64,000 bases of DNA from assembly GCA_040755055.1 (NCBI GenBank), contig JBFMBS010000003.1, positions 130,588-194,587 on the forward strand, given 5' to 3'. A model generated the notes under the pieces. That model worked only from the letters and a program-made list of their open reading frames with translations. It did no database searches and had not been told where the DNA came from. The stretch's first letter is position 1, and the number at the start of each line of letters is the position of its first letter. Positions 53,936-63,920 of this stretch are shown piece after piece. Both the position numbers and the translations under genes were made by a program. This DNA is from DYJK01 sp040755055. GTDB lineage: Bacteria > Bacteroidota > Ignavibacteria > Ignavibacteriales > Melioribacteraceae.

Positions 53936-54913
53936 TCATTTCAGCAGAATCATTTTACATGTTTGAATTAATGAACCGTATTTTAATTGATAAAAATAAA
54001 CTCCGCTTGGTAGAGACGCTCCATCGAGCGTCTCTACATTAAACCGTACAGAATACTTTCCGGGTAACTGATATTCATTAACGAGTGTTGCTATTTCTCT
54101 GCCGAGGATGTCGTAAACTTTTAATGTTGTGAACACACCTCTTGTGTTCCCCTCTCAAGAGGGGACACCGAAGGTGGAGGTGTGTATTGTGTATTCAATC
54201 GTTGTACTTGGATTAAACGGATTTGGATAATTCTGGAATAACTGAAAATCATATGGTTTAAGATCACTATCTTGTGTAACAGAAGTAATAGTTGTATCAC
54301 CATAAATAACATTATTTACTATACATCCTTTTAATTCCGATGTAGAAGAGACAAAATCCGCTGCCCATGTGTATTTATATAAACCAATGTTTTTTAAATA
54401 ATGGTCGGCGTAACCGATCATTCCACGGATATGGGAATAATGTCGTGCTCTAAATGATTGTTCAAAATAGCCCACCTCATTTTCATTTCTAAAAACTATC
54501 ATCCAATATGGAGTTAATAGAGTATCTCCCGGATTTTTCGGAAAGTCTAAAATAAGTTTTTCAAAATTAGTTGAATCGGAGCCAGAGTCATATTGATATA
54601 CTTTTAATTGACTACTATCAATCCTTTCAAAAGAAACAGAAATATATTTAGGAGTGTCATAAGTTATTCTGACAATTTTTTTATACGTTTTATTATTCGG
54701 CATGATTGTGTCTTTGATGACTTCTTTAATCCATTTCCGATTTACAAACTCAAAAGGATCAATTGTGGTCATATATAATTCAGAAAAGATCCATTTATTT
54801 CCTAAATGGAGCGGATAATAATTTAATAATGAATCCGGATCATTATTGCCTTGTGCATATAAATTCAAACATGAAGAAAACAATAAAATTAAAAAGTGTA
54901 CTTTGAATTTCAT
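53936..54913 (-). pseudogene. Secreted T9SS protein gene with in-frame TGA in its sorting domain
   Basis: One frame runs from ATG 54913 to 53936 (about 325 codons) with a single TGA at 54155-54157. The upstream part (252 residues) has a signal peptide and an unassigned body, then QNYPNPFNPSTTIEYT; the downstream part continues FTTLKVYDILGREIATLV and ends TCKMILLK. The stop lies in a palindromic repeat; the paralogue at 52396 has CGA at the same place. Without read-through the protein loses most of its export signal. Possibly a recent mutation, polymorphism or sequence error. Confidence 0.8.
54134..54184. repeat. Two-tier palindromic repeat carrying the stop codon, copy 8
   Basis: Outer arms CACACCTC (54134-54141) and GAGGTGTG (54177-54184), inner arms CCCCTCT (54149-54155) and AGAGGGG (54158-54164) around CA. 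Equivalent to the copy at 52636-52686 but with CA in place of CG at the centre. Confidence 0.85.
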
Positions 54914-54934
54914 TATAGTATGATATTAAAATTA

Positions 54935-57475
54935 TTATTTCAACAAATTCATCTTTCCAACTGCATGCGAGGAGCCGGCTTTTACTTCATAAAAATAAAT
55001 TCCGCTGCTAACTGGTTGATTCGATTCGTTTTTACCATTCCATTTTGTTAAGTAATTACCGGAAGGCAATTGCTCTTTTAATAATTTTTTAACAAGCTCA
55101 CCTTGTATGTTATAAATGCTCAACTCTACAAATGAGTTTGTTAAAGCAGATGGAATTGTAAAACTGATAATGGTTTCCGGGTTAAACGGGTTGGGATAGT
55201 TTTGCACAATAATATGATTGGTTGGAATTTCTTTATTAATAGTCTCGTCTTTAACACCGGTTACTAAGTTTATGCCGGTTCCTCTTAAATTTCCTTCACT
55301 ATTTGCAAGATAAAGATTTACCCAATCGGGCCGAGATGATTGCAAAAAATAGCTGCTTCTCCATTCTTCATCATTTATCCTAAAAAAATTATCCGATGTA
55401 AATTCATAATAACTGTTTACCGGTCCGCAGAAAGCAACTTTACCGACATTTGCTACTTCACCAATTACAACACTCAAATTTCTCCAACCGGTCCCGGCAT
55501 GTTTAACCCACCCAACCATACCTCCATTTTCATCTGTCGGTGCAGTATGATAGTCCGCTACAACTTGATCATTAGAATTATCAAAAAGGGTCTCCCAATA
55601 ATTATAATGAAGTTTAAGATACCATCCATCATAGTTTATACCACAACCAACCGGTACGTCATATACTACTGTTTTCATAAAATGTTTTTCTTCATCACTC
55701 AACTCAACATTACTCAATTCTTTTTGTGAAATAGATTTTAGTGTATCCATATAATTACTGAAACTTTCAAAGTAATATATCTCATAGTCTAAGTTTATTG
55801 ATAGCCCTGAAAATTTTTCTTTAGCTTCATCAGCTAATAATTTCATAGCACTAAAAAATTCCGGGATAGGTTCTACATATCCATAGGGATAAGAACAACT
55901 TACCCCACCAGTATAAGACTGCTTTGCATAAAGAAGATTGTCATGGCGCAGTTCAGTCCAAGAAGAAAGCTGTGTATTTAATTTCTGCTGCCACCACGCA
56001 GCAGTCTGCATAAACTCCGGCAACTGTTCCCTATTCCCCGGCGGATTTAAAGTTCTTATAGAATTCAACCAAAGATTGTAGATTGAAAATTCCCAGAAAT
56101 CATTATTATATGAATCAATCAAATATCTCAAGGCAGCTAAATTAGGTGCGTAATTATATTGTTCAATTTCACTATTAAGTAATTGTGCTGCAGCAGAATT
56201 ACCAAAGGCGAACAAAATATCAAGCGTTGACGGCAGCATCCGCAATGAATTCACTTTATCATATACAACATTTCCAGTTATGTAAGAATCCACAACGAAT
56301 CTTTGTCCAAAAATTAAAAATGCTGAAGCCGGTTTAATTTTTTCTGTGTCAAAAGGATTACTCATTAGTATCTGCGAAAGGATTTTTTGATCCGCAAATG
56401 GTTTTGCGCTGAGAGAATCCTGGAATGTTTCAACAAGAAGACTATCTAATAACTGGTCGGCACTGCTTACATTAACCGACTGAAAAACCGAATTCATCTG
56501 AGGTAGTGTTGCATTATCTTGTTCGCCAACAAATGCAGAGATCACTTTTTCAAATTCATTATACATCGATTCGACTCCGGCTAATTCACACAATTCCGAA
56601 ATCATATATGAATCGATAATTTGTCTTTGTGTGTCGCGAAAAATTTTTGCTGAATCAACATTATCGGCATTAGGAGGAATCAAATAGAGTTCAGTTCTGC
56701 CAAGCCAGATCATCGCTTTAAAATATTTTGCTAACTGGGGAAAGTATTCGTCAGTATAATGTCCTCTTACTTTAAACTGGCTGTAATCATATAATCGATA
56801 ATCCTCGCTAAATAGTGGTTCGTTAACAACTTCTAACAATTCTATGTGAGTTAAAATTCTGTCCAGGTCATCCGAATTATTTTGATAATAGAGTGATGCT
56901 TCATTATTCAATAAATATCTTGCTACGGTTAAATAAAGATCAACATCGTACAACATTTGCAGCAATCCCGGGTTGCCGGAATATTTCGTTTCAAGTTGTG
57001 GTATTTGAGAATGAATCAAATCTAAAAATTCAATCAGCTTTGGAATTAAATAGCTTAGTTCTACATTTTTGAGTATTAGATCGTAAGATTTATGAAAAGC
57101 ATTTAGTATCGCATCGGCAGAAATAAAAACCGGTAAGTCTTTGTGATAAATTTCGAGGAATTGGTAAATGAAATCATTATTGCTCACACGTTCGGTAACC
57201 ATAAATCCGTGTCGGCTCAATAAATCTTTCTCGTAAGCTGTTAGATTATACTTAATCTCAACGGAATCCATATACAAAACTTGCTTGTAATCGAACGGTG
57301 TAACCGATTTTTCAAAAAGACCGGCATTATAAATATCGGTCAATTGAGAATAAGTTAAATTTTGATTTTCAGCGAGAAAAGTTTTGTAATTGCTGATGTT
57401 AAAACTTTGAGAAAAATTATTTTGAAGAGATAGTGCAAATAATAAACTTAATGCGATCGGTAGAATCTTTTTCAT
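54935..57475 (-). CDS. Large secreted T9SS protein (DUF3160-like)
   Basis: 846 residues from ATG 57475; a TTG 12 bases earlier is weaker. Signal peptide (1-23, ending FSQ). The long body, including FISADAILNAFHKSYDLIL and LRMLPSTLDILFAFGNSAA, matches what I recall of DUF3160, an exported family of unknown function. The C-terminus has QNYPNPFNPETIISFT and ends VGKMNLLK, the sorting domain. It is upstream of the two other T9SS genes on the same strand. Confidence 0.78.
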   Translation of the reverse strand: MKKILPIALSLLFALSLQNNFSQSFNISNYKTFLAENQNLTYSQLTDIYNAGLFEKSVTPFDYKQVLYMDSVEIKYNLTAYEKDLLSRHGFMVTERVSNNDFIYQFLEIYHKDLPVFISADAILNAFHKSYDLILKNVELSYLIPKLIEFLDLIHSQIPQLETKYSGNPGLLQMLYDVDLYLTVARYLLNNEASLYYQNNSDDLDRILTHIELLEVVNEPLFSEDYRLYDYSQFKVRGHYTDEYFPQLAKYFKAMIWLGRTELYLIPPNADNVDSAKIFRDTQRQIIDSYMISELCELAGVESMYNEFEKVISAFVGEQDNATLPQMNSVFQSVNVSSADQLLDSLLVETFQDSLSAKPFADQKILSQILMSNPFDTEKIKPASAFLIFGQRFVVDSYITGNVVYDKVNSLRMLPSTLDILFAFGNSAAAQLLNSEIEQYNYAPNLAALRYLIDSYNNDFWEFSIYNLWLNSIRTLNPPGNREQLPEFMQTAAWWQQKLNTQLSSWTELRHDNLLYAKQSYTGGVSCSYPYGYVEPIPEFFSAMKLLADEAKEKFSGLSINLDYEIYYFESFSNYMDTLKSISQKELSNVELSDEEKHFMKTVVYDVPVGCGINYDGWYLKLHYNYWETLFDNSNDQVVADYHTAPTDENGGMVGWVKHAGTGWRNLSVVIGEVANVGKVAFCGPVNSYYEFTSDNFFRINDEEWRSSYFLQSSRPDWVNLYLANSEGNLRGTGINLVTGVKDETINKEIPTNHIIVQNYPNPFNPETIISFTIPSALTNSFVELSIYNIQGELVKKLLKEQLPSGNYLTKWNGKNESNQPVSSGIYFYEVKAGSSHAVGKMNLLK

Positions 57476-57573
57476 AATCTTCACCAATGCTTTGGGAATA
57501 ATTTAATAAAAGGGTTGAACAAAATATATAGATGAAAAAATGCACTAAATAAGATTAAGTATATGAAAAATGA

Positions 57574-59511
57574 TTAATCTTTCAACCCCATTTTTGTAAG
57601 AAGCAGTTTAAAACGCGGATCATTGTGGATGGGACGCCAATAAATATTCCTCAGAAAAACTACTGCACCGCTCCGTTCTTCGTAAGCATAATCTAAATAT
57701 TCAAATGTCTTGTCTAAATTGCCCATACCTAGATAAACAATTGCAATATCAACATTGACGGAAACATCGGGTTCTAATTTCTTACGCTCTATTAACCTTT
57801 GCAAACAGTCTTCAGCATCTTTCATTTTCCCGGTGATTCCATAAAGAAAGCCAAGCGGTGTAATTCCCTTTAACGGATGATTAGCTTGTCTTTTTATTTC
57901 GTCAAAAATTTCAAATGCTTCATCATATTGTTTTGTCAGCACATAATACCATCCTAATCCATATAATGCATTCTTATATGACGGATCAAGATCAAGAACT
58001 TTTTCAAATTGTTCTTTCGCCTTATCAAACATTTCCATGTTAAGATAGATATGTGCCAGTGCTTCATTAATAACCACCGATAACGGATCCAACGTATGAG
58101 CTTTTTCAATATAGTCAAGGGCTTCATTATACCGGTTCAGCGCAGTTAGGTAGAGCCCGTAATAATGATGGGTTGTACATGAGCTCGGATTAATTTCAAA
58201 AGCTCTTTTAAAAGATCTTTCAGCACCTTCCCAATCCCAATCAAAAAACATTCTTACCATTGCCAGGCCAAGATGGGAATCACTATCATTATCATCCATG
58301 CTTAATGCTTTGTAAGCTAATTCCTTTGCTTTGGGATAAGCAATTTCAGAACGTATGGCTCCTTTAGCACCAAGAAAGACATAACAGCCCGATAACCTTG
58401 CATAAGCCGGCGGAAATTTTGGCTCTAATTCTATTGCTTTTTCAAGGTACTGAATAGCTTCTTTCATACTGTGAGGCAAGAACTTGTTGAAGTAATATAA
58501 TCCTTTTAAGTAGTTGTTATATGCTTCAACGTTAGTTTTGTAACTTTTAATAATTGGTTTATTGATATCACTCCTGGCAAGTTTCTCCCTTAATATGTTT
58601 GCAATCCGCCGGGATATTTCATCTTGCACTTCAAATATATCTTCTAAATCACGGTCAAAAGATTCCGACCAGATATGATACCCATCCGAAGTATTGATTA
58701 ACTGTGAAGTAATGCGTACACGATTGCCAAATTTTCTAACACTGCCTTCGAGTATTGTGCTTACATTCAGTTGATTTCCAATCTCGCGTATATCCTGGTT
58801 TTTGCCTTTGAATACAAATGAAGAAGTTCGGGAAGTAACTTGCAATCCTTCTACTTTTGAAAGAGCATTTAGTATCTCTTCGGTAATACCATCGCTGAAA
58901 TATTCATTTTCAGGATCGGAGCTTATATTGACAAACGGCAGTACTGCAATACTTTTAAAATTAGGCAATGCTTTCGATCTAATATCATTTGGATTCGGCA
59001 TCACTAAACCTTCATTAGCCAATGCGAAAACTTCAATCGGGCGGCGCACATTTTTTAATTCAAATGTTCCTATCGGAAATACTTTGAATTCGGTATGGTT
59101 TTTTATCTCATCGTAAACTTTATCAGAAAACAAAACCGAACCGGGAACCCCGAGTGACTCAATCCTACTTGCAACATTAACCCCATCGCCGTAAATACCC
59201 TCGTCGTAATAAACAATATCGCCAAGGTGTATCCCGACTCTTAAAGGTATTACCGGTTCGCGCTGCATCTCTAATTGAACAGCAGCAGCACACCGTACGG
59301 CTTCAATCACACTTCCGAACATGCTTAGCGTACCATCACCGTAATACTGCAAAATTTTTCCTTGATGGAGTAATGTTTCCTTCTCTAAAATTTGGCGGTG
59401 TTTAGTGCGGATTGCAATAGCTTTGTCCTCGTCGTCTTGCATCATCGCTGTAAAACCAACCATATCGGTAAACATTATAGCCGCAAGTAACCTGATGTTT
59501 CCTTCAATCAT
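57574..59511 (-). CDS. Class III adenylate/guanylate cyclase-TolB-like-TPR protein
   Basis: 645 residues. Cyclase domain about 1-165: AAIMFTDMVGFTAMMQ with the metal Asp, YYGDGTLSMFGS, GIHLGDIVYYDEGIYGDGVNVASRIE. Then a TolB/FlgO-like segment (about 185-310, SIAVLPFVNISSDPENEYFSDGITEEIL) and several TPR repeats to the end. The typical metal- and base-binding residues were not all checked, so activity is probable rather than certain. No signal peptide. Confidence 0.9.
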   Translation of the reverse strand: MIEGNIRLLAAIMFTDMVGFTAMMQDDEDKAIAIRTKHRQILEKETLLHQGKILQYYGDGTLSMFGSVIEAVRCAAAVQLEMQREPVIPLRVGIHLGDIVYYDEGIYGDGVNVASRIESLGVPGSVLFSDKVYDEIKNHTEFKVFPIGTFELKNVRRPIEVFALANEGLVMPNPNDIRSKALPNFKSIAVLPFVNISSDPENEYFSDGITEEILNALSKVEGLQVTSRTSSFVFKGKNQDIREIGNQLNVSTILEGSVRKFGNRVRITSQLINTSDGYHIWSESFDRDLEDIFEVQDEISRRIANILREKLARSDINKPIIKSYKTNVEAYNNYLKGLYYFNKFLPHSMKEAIQYLEKAIELEPKFPPAYARLSGCYVFLGAKGAIRSEIAYPKAKELAYKALSMDDNDSDSHLGLAMVRMFFDWDWEGAERSFKRAFEINPSSCTTHHYYGLYLTALNRYNEALDYIEKAHTLDPLSVVINEALAHIYLNMEMFDKAKEQFEKVLDLDPSYKNALYGLGWYYVLTKQYDEAFEIFDEIKRQANHPLKGITPLGFLYGITGKMKDAEDCLQRLIERKKLEPDVSVNVDIAIVYLGMGNLDKTFEYLDYAYEERSGAVVFLRNIYWRPIHNDPRFKLLLTKMGLKD

Positions 59512-59595
59512 ACAACAATTTTCTGAATGGGTTTAAAAAGTCGGTACAATTTAATTGTAAGAATTCCGAAAGGCAAACAAGATTAGTGGTAAAAA

Positions 59596-59623
59596 AGCCG
59601 CTTGACCTATTCTGCCAGCGGCT
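59596..59623 (-). terminator. Intrinsic terminator after the small lectin-like gene
   Basis: AGCCGCT (59596-59602) and AGCGGCT (59617-59623), followed on the minus strand by six T, 26 bases past the stop at 59649. Confidence 0.8.
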
Positions 59624-59648
59624 CAAGAAAAAAATTTATTATTTCTAA

Positions 59649-60011
59649 TTATTCTTCGGTATGTGCTAACCAGAATCCGCCGATCGCATTTAATTGTGTA
59701 TCGCCCCAAACTTCTGCAAGCAGAACAAATCCATCGCGCGAAACACCGGATGCACGGATGCTGTATCTAATTTGTGTTGCTTTTTCAGCATCTAAGAGTG
59801 AAGGCATAATGACAACTTTTGGTTTCTTCTCAAATGGCTTTGGATAGGTAATCTCATATTCAACAATTCTTTTACCCTGGTTTGCATGAAGAGTGTAGTT
59901 ATCTTTGTTCTGATCTTTACTGTAAAAGAATGTTCCGCTTTGAACTTGTACTTGAGCGTAAGTAACACTGGCAAATAAAATGACAGTTAGAATAAAAAAT
60001 ACTTTTTTCAT
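59649..60011 (-). CDS. Small secreted protein, H-type lectin-like
   Basis: 120 residues. Signal peptide MKKVFFILTVILFASVTYAQ and a single domain of about 95 residues. ITYPKPFEKKPKVVIMPSLLD, YSIRASGVSRDGFVLLAEVWGD and GGFWLAH fit the H-lectin pattern (conserved W and G near the end). AAGGAGG precedes the ATG, an unusually strong ribosome site here. Sugar binding is inferred from the fold. Confidence 0.65.
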   Translation of the reverse strand: MKKVFFILTVILFASVTYAQVQVQSGTFFYSKDQNKDNYTLHANQGKRIVEYEITYPKPFEKKPKVVIMPSLLDAEKATQIRYSIRASGVSRDGFVLLAEVWGDTQLNAIGGFWLAHTEE

Positions 60012-60135
60012 ACTACCTCCTTAAGTTGATAATTGAAAAACCCTCTTTTTCCTACATCAAATTTAGAATTATCGGCTTTATTGTCAAATGATATGATTCA
60101 GTTGCAAGCAGATAATCTGCGTTTTTAGCAACCAA

Positions 60136-61050
60136 TTACAGTTTCAATTCTTTTTGCATAAGTCCTAACGATACTTCTATTGGTGTAGCTTTAAACCCTA
60201 ATTCCGTTTGGGCTCTCAACGTTATCAATCCTGATTTCAATGGGCGCAATGCAGCTTGATTTAAATCCTTAGTAAGCACCGGTTTAATCAATGATTTATC
60301 CAGTCTGAAATATTCAGCAATCCTTTTGGTAAATTCATAACGGGATAATATTTCTTCACCACCGATATTATATATTCCTTCTTTCTTGAAGGAAATTATT
60401 TTGTTAATTGCCGAGACAACATCGTCTATGTATGTTGGATTATTAATTTGATCGGTAACAATCTTTACTTCTTTCTTTTCTTTCAGCGAATTAACAACCC
60501 ATTTTACAAAATCTGGTCTGCCAAATTGAGCTGGTCCATACAAAACATTTGTCCTGATTATTGTGAACCTAACACCGCTTGTTCGTATTGAATTTTCACT
60601 TGCAAGTTTAGTTCTGCCGTAATACCCGAGCGGACATGGTTTATCATCCTCGGTATAAGGTCCGTTCTTACCATCAAAAATATAATCTGTAGATAAATGA
60701 ATTAAATGCGCATCAACCGTCCACGCATACAAAGCAATATTTTCAACCCCGGTAACATTAATTTTCCATGCAGTTTCCCGTTCGGTTTCGGATTTATCTA
60801 CGTTTGTGTAAGCGGCGGTATTAATTATATAGTCGGGGAAAAAATCTAAAACAGATTCTCTAAGTTTTGATTTCTGAGTAATATCAACCTGGCGGTAGTC
60901 AACGTTTTCAATAAAAGAAGAGCCTTCAACCGAAGTACAAAGTAACTCAACATCACGTGATGCAGAAAAAAAATTTGTCAATCTTTGTCCGAGCATTCCG
61001 TTCGAACCGATGATCATTATCCTGGTTTTAATAAAGTCTTTGGTTATCAT
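60136..61050 (-). CDS. dTDP-4-dehydrorhamnose reductase (RmlD)-like SDR
   Basis: 304 residues. RMIIGSNGMLGQRLTNFF gives the nucleotide-binding loop, HLIHLSTDYIFDGKNGPY and PLGYYGRTKLASE the catalytic Tyr-Lys. RmlD reduces dTDP-4-dehydro-rhamnose; many homologues act on other dTDP sugars. The first ATG overlaps the kinase gene by 23 bases; an ATG at 61017 is closer to the usual family start. Confidence 0.85.
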   Translation of the reverse strand: MITKDFIKTRIMIIGSNGMLGQRLTNFFSASRDVELLCTSVEGSSFIENVDYRQVDITQKSKLRESVLDFFPDYIINTAAYTNVDKSETERETAWKINVTGVENIALYAWTVDAHLIHLSTDYIFDGKNGPYTEDDKPCPLGYYGRTKLASENSIRTSGVRFTIIRTNVLYGPAQFGRPDFVKWVVNSLKEKKEVKIVTDQINNPTYIDDVVSAINKIISFKKEGIYNIGGEEILSRYEFTKRIAEYFRLDKSLIKPVLTKDLNQAALRPLKSGLITLRAQTELGFKATPIEVSLGLMQKELKL

Positions 61051-61915
61051 TCAAAAATTTGTCTGGATTTTCAATCAATTTAATTGCGGCTGCCAATGAT
61101 GCCGCTTTATTTGCTTTCGCTAATGACGAACGAAGTTCTTTTGAACAAAGATAGGAATAAAAAAAGACCGCCCCAAAGATATCGCCGCAGCCAACACTAT
61201 TAACCTGATCTATTTTTAATCCTTCTTCATTATAAAATTTATAGGATTCATTTTCCTTAAAATGTAACGAGGCACCATTCATTCCCTTTGTAATTATCAG
61301 TGTTTTATCACCAAGACCCGTTATTTGTTTTATAATTTCAGATTCAACATCAAAACTTGAAATGGTTCTCAGTTCATTTTCATTACATTGTATAATATCA
61401 ACGTTCCTTATCCATTCATCTGCATCCGGAATTTTCCTGAAAGTTCTTTTCATTTCCGAATCAACTCCGCGTGCAAGAGTGTGAACATCAAAATAAATTT
61501 TACCGTGGTAGTTTTTTCTAACATACTTTAATTGATCGAGTGTTATGTCAAAACCGGTAATCATATTAATTAAAATACCGTCGAATTGGTTCCAATCATC
61601 AACTTTGGATAGATCAAGTGCAGATGAAATATTTTTGTATTTCTCTCCTCTTTCATTTCCGCTACTGATTTTTAAAATAACTTCGGGCATATTAATCAAT
61701 TCATCAAAATACCTTAGCTCTACATCCTTATAAACCTTGCCAAATAAGCTTTTGAATTCATCATTCATCCCGGTCAAAAGATAAATTGTATCAACCGGTC
61801 GTACAACAGATAAAAGACCAAGAGCCGAATAGTAAATACCTCCCGGATAAATTTGGGCAGCATCTTCTTTCTCAAAATGATCAACTATTGAATGTCCGAT
61901 TAATAAAATTTTCAT
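61028..61915 (-). CDS. PfkB-family carbohydrate/nucleoside kinase
   Basis: 295 residues. KILLIGHSIVDHF at the start, YPGGIYYSALG, and the catalytic VNSVGCGDIFGAVFFYSY with the conserved Asp of the PfkB GxGD motif. Ribokinase-like; substrate unknown. It overlaps the RmlD-like gene by 23 bases and is divergent from bshA. Confidence 0.85.
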   Translation of the reverse strand: MKILLIGHSIVDHFEKEDAAQIYPGGIYYSALGLLSVVRPVDTIYLLTGMNDEFKSLFGKVYKDVELRYFDELINMPEVILKISSGNERGEKYKNISSALDLSKVDDWNQFDGILINMITGFDITLDQLKYVRKNYHGKIYFDVHTLARGVDSEMKRTFRKIPDADEWIRNVDIIQCNENELRTISSFDVESEIIKQITGLGDKTLIITKGMNGASLHFKENESYKFYNEEGLKIDQVNSVGCGDIFGAVFFYSYLCSKELRSSLAKANKAASLAAAIKLIENPDKFLNDNQRLY

Positions 61916-62015
61916 TCTTACAAATTTGCTGTATTTTGAGTTGTGTAATTTAATTGTTCTTTATTGCCAGTTAAAAATAAATAACTGTACCCCAAATAGA
62001 AATGAAAGTTTAAAA

Positions 62016-63143
62016 ATGAAAATCGGAATAACTTGTTATCCTACTTACGGCGGCAGCGGTGTAGTAGCAACAGAATTGGGATTGGCATTGGCATCTATCG
62101 GTCACGAAGTTCACTTTGTAAGTTACGCACTTCCTCACCGGTTAAGTCGCTTCGTTGAAAATATTTATTTTCATGAAGTTGAAATGAGCACATACCCGTT
62201 GTTCGAACATTCGATGTATGATCTATCGCTCACAAGTAAAATGCTCGAAGTAATTGAATATGAAGAACTTGATTTAATGCATGTTCATTACGCAATCCCT
62301 CATGCGGTTAGTGCTTATCTTGCAAAGCAAGTCCGTAAAAAAGCCGGGAAGAAAATCAAATTTATAACCACTCTTCATGGTACCGATATTACCTTAATGG
62401 GTTTGGAGCCGTCGTTCATGCCGCTTGTCAAGTTCAGTATTGAAGAGAGTGATGGTGTTACTGCCGTATCAAGATTCTTAAAAGAAAAAACTCTTACAAA
62501 TTTTAATATTCAAAAAGATATAGAAGTTATTTACAATTTTATTGATATAGAAAAATACACACCGGGTAACGGAAAACCATTTAGGAAACGTCTTGCTTCG
62601 TGCGGTGAAAAAGTAATTATTCACACTTCAAATTTTAGAGTGGTAAAAAGAGTAACAGATACAATCCGTGTTTTAGCAAAAGTAAAAAAAGAGATCCCGG
62701 CAAAATTAGTTTTGATTGGCGACGGACCGGATAGATCCGAATGCGAAAGATTAGCAAGAGAGCTCGATCTTCAAAAGGATGTTGTATTTCTCGGCAAACA
62801 AGATGCTATTGAGGAAATACTTCCTTCAGCCGATTTATTCATAATGCCATCACAATCGGAAAGTTTTGGCCTATCCGCATTAGAAGCTATGGCTTGCGGT
62901 GTCCCGGTTATTTCTTCTTCGGTCGGTGGTTTGCCCGAATTAGTTATTCACAACGAGACCGGCTACATTGCGGAGATTGGCGACATCGATAGGATGGCAA
63001 AATACACGATTGATTTGTTGACCAATGAAAAGAAGTATAAAACTTTTTCAAAGAATTCACGCGAACGCGCTGTTAAACATTTTGATAAAAAGTTGATCGT
63101 TCCCCAGTACATCGAATATTACGAGAAGGTATTGAATTCGTAG
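62016..63143 (+). CDS. bshA: N-acetyl-alpha-D-glucosaminyl L-malate synthase
   Basis: 375 residues from ATG 62016, the length of BshA; the longer frame upstream is noncoding. GT4 fold: MKIGITCYPTYGGSGVVATELG, HYAIPHAVSAYLAKQV, SQSESFGLSALEAMACGVPVI. It joins GlcNAc from UDP-GlcNAc to malate, the first step of bacillithiol synthesis. bshB and bshC are not in the window. Confidence 0.93.
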   Translation: MKIGITCYPTYGGSGVVATELGLALASIGHEVHFVSYALPHRLSRFVENIYFHEVEMSTYPLFEHSMYDLSLTSKMLEVIEYEELDLMHVHYAIPHAVSAYLAKQVRKKAGKKIKFITTLHGTDITLMGLEPSFMPLVKFSIEESDGVTAVSRFLKEKTLTNFNIQKDIEVIYNFIDIEKYTPGNGKPFRKRLASCGEKVIIHTSNFRVVKRVTDTIRVLAKVKKEIPAKLVLIGDGPDRSECERLARELDLQKDVVFLGKQDAIEEILPSADLFIMPSQSESFGLSALEAMACGVPVISSSVGGLPELVIHNETGYIAEIGDIDRMAKYTIDLLTNEKKYKTFSKNSRERAVKHFDKKLIVPQYIEYYEKVLNS

Positions 63144-63308
63144 CTTTTTCAATACTCTCATAGATACAGAGTAAAGTATACGTATAGGGAAAAAATTTAA
63201 ACTGTTTTTAACTATATCGTTTTCTATTGATCTCACCCTTTAAGGATTTGATTATTTACTATCCATAATTTAGCTTTGTATATAGTTGTATAAACTTGTT
63301 TAACCTCT

Positions 63309-63920
63309 ATGAAAAACAAATATAATGTTAGTGAAGTAGCTTCATTGTTGGGTGTTAGTAAAGAAACTTTACGAAGATGGGATCGTAATGGTAAATTCAA
63401 ATCAAAGAGACATCCAATTAATAATTACCGTTATTACACCCAAGAACAAATACAATCGCTTGTTAAAGAATTACAACTAGAATTCTCTACAAAAAGGAAT
63501 AGTTCAATTTTACCTGAACCTTTCTTTACAACCGATTTAGGTTCACTTTATAACCTAGATGTTATTGATCTTCTTAAAGCTGTTGACAACGAATCCATCG
63601 ATTTAATATTTGCAGATCCTCCATACAATATAAGTAAAGCCGAATGGGATAGCTTTTCTTCTCAACAACAGTATGTTGATTGGAGCTTAACGTGGATTGC
63701 TGAAGCACAACGCGTATTAAAACCAGCCGGGACATTATATATATGCGGATTCTCAGAAATATTAGCTGATATAAAATGGGCCGCCAGTTATTTATTTCAA
63801 GGATGCAAATGGCTGGTCTGGCATTATAGAAACAAAGCTAATTTAGGAAATGATTGGGGTCGTTCTCACGAAAGTATTAACTGTACCCAATTGGTTGGAC
63901 AGAAAAATGACATAATTTAA
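63309..63920 (+). pseudogene. HTH-DNA methyltransferase gene truncated by an IS insertion
   Basis: 203 residues. A MerR/excisionase-like HTH (about 5-50, VSEVASLLGVSKETLRRWD), then an amino-methyltransferase with DPPYN at residues 103-107 and RVLKPAGTLYI. The frame leaves family-like sequence after GRSHESI (about residue 191), and the last 12 residues come from the IS end; the SAM-binding FxGxG region is missing. Presumably inactive. Confidence 0.8.

Noticed and set aside
14131..54184. CRISPR array from the palindromic repeats
   Set aside because: Copies are dispersed, differ in length and lack regular spacers.
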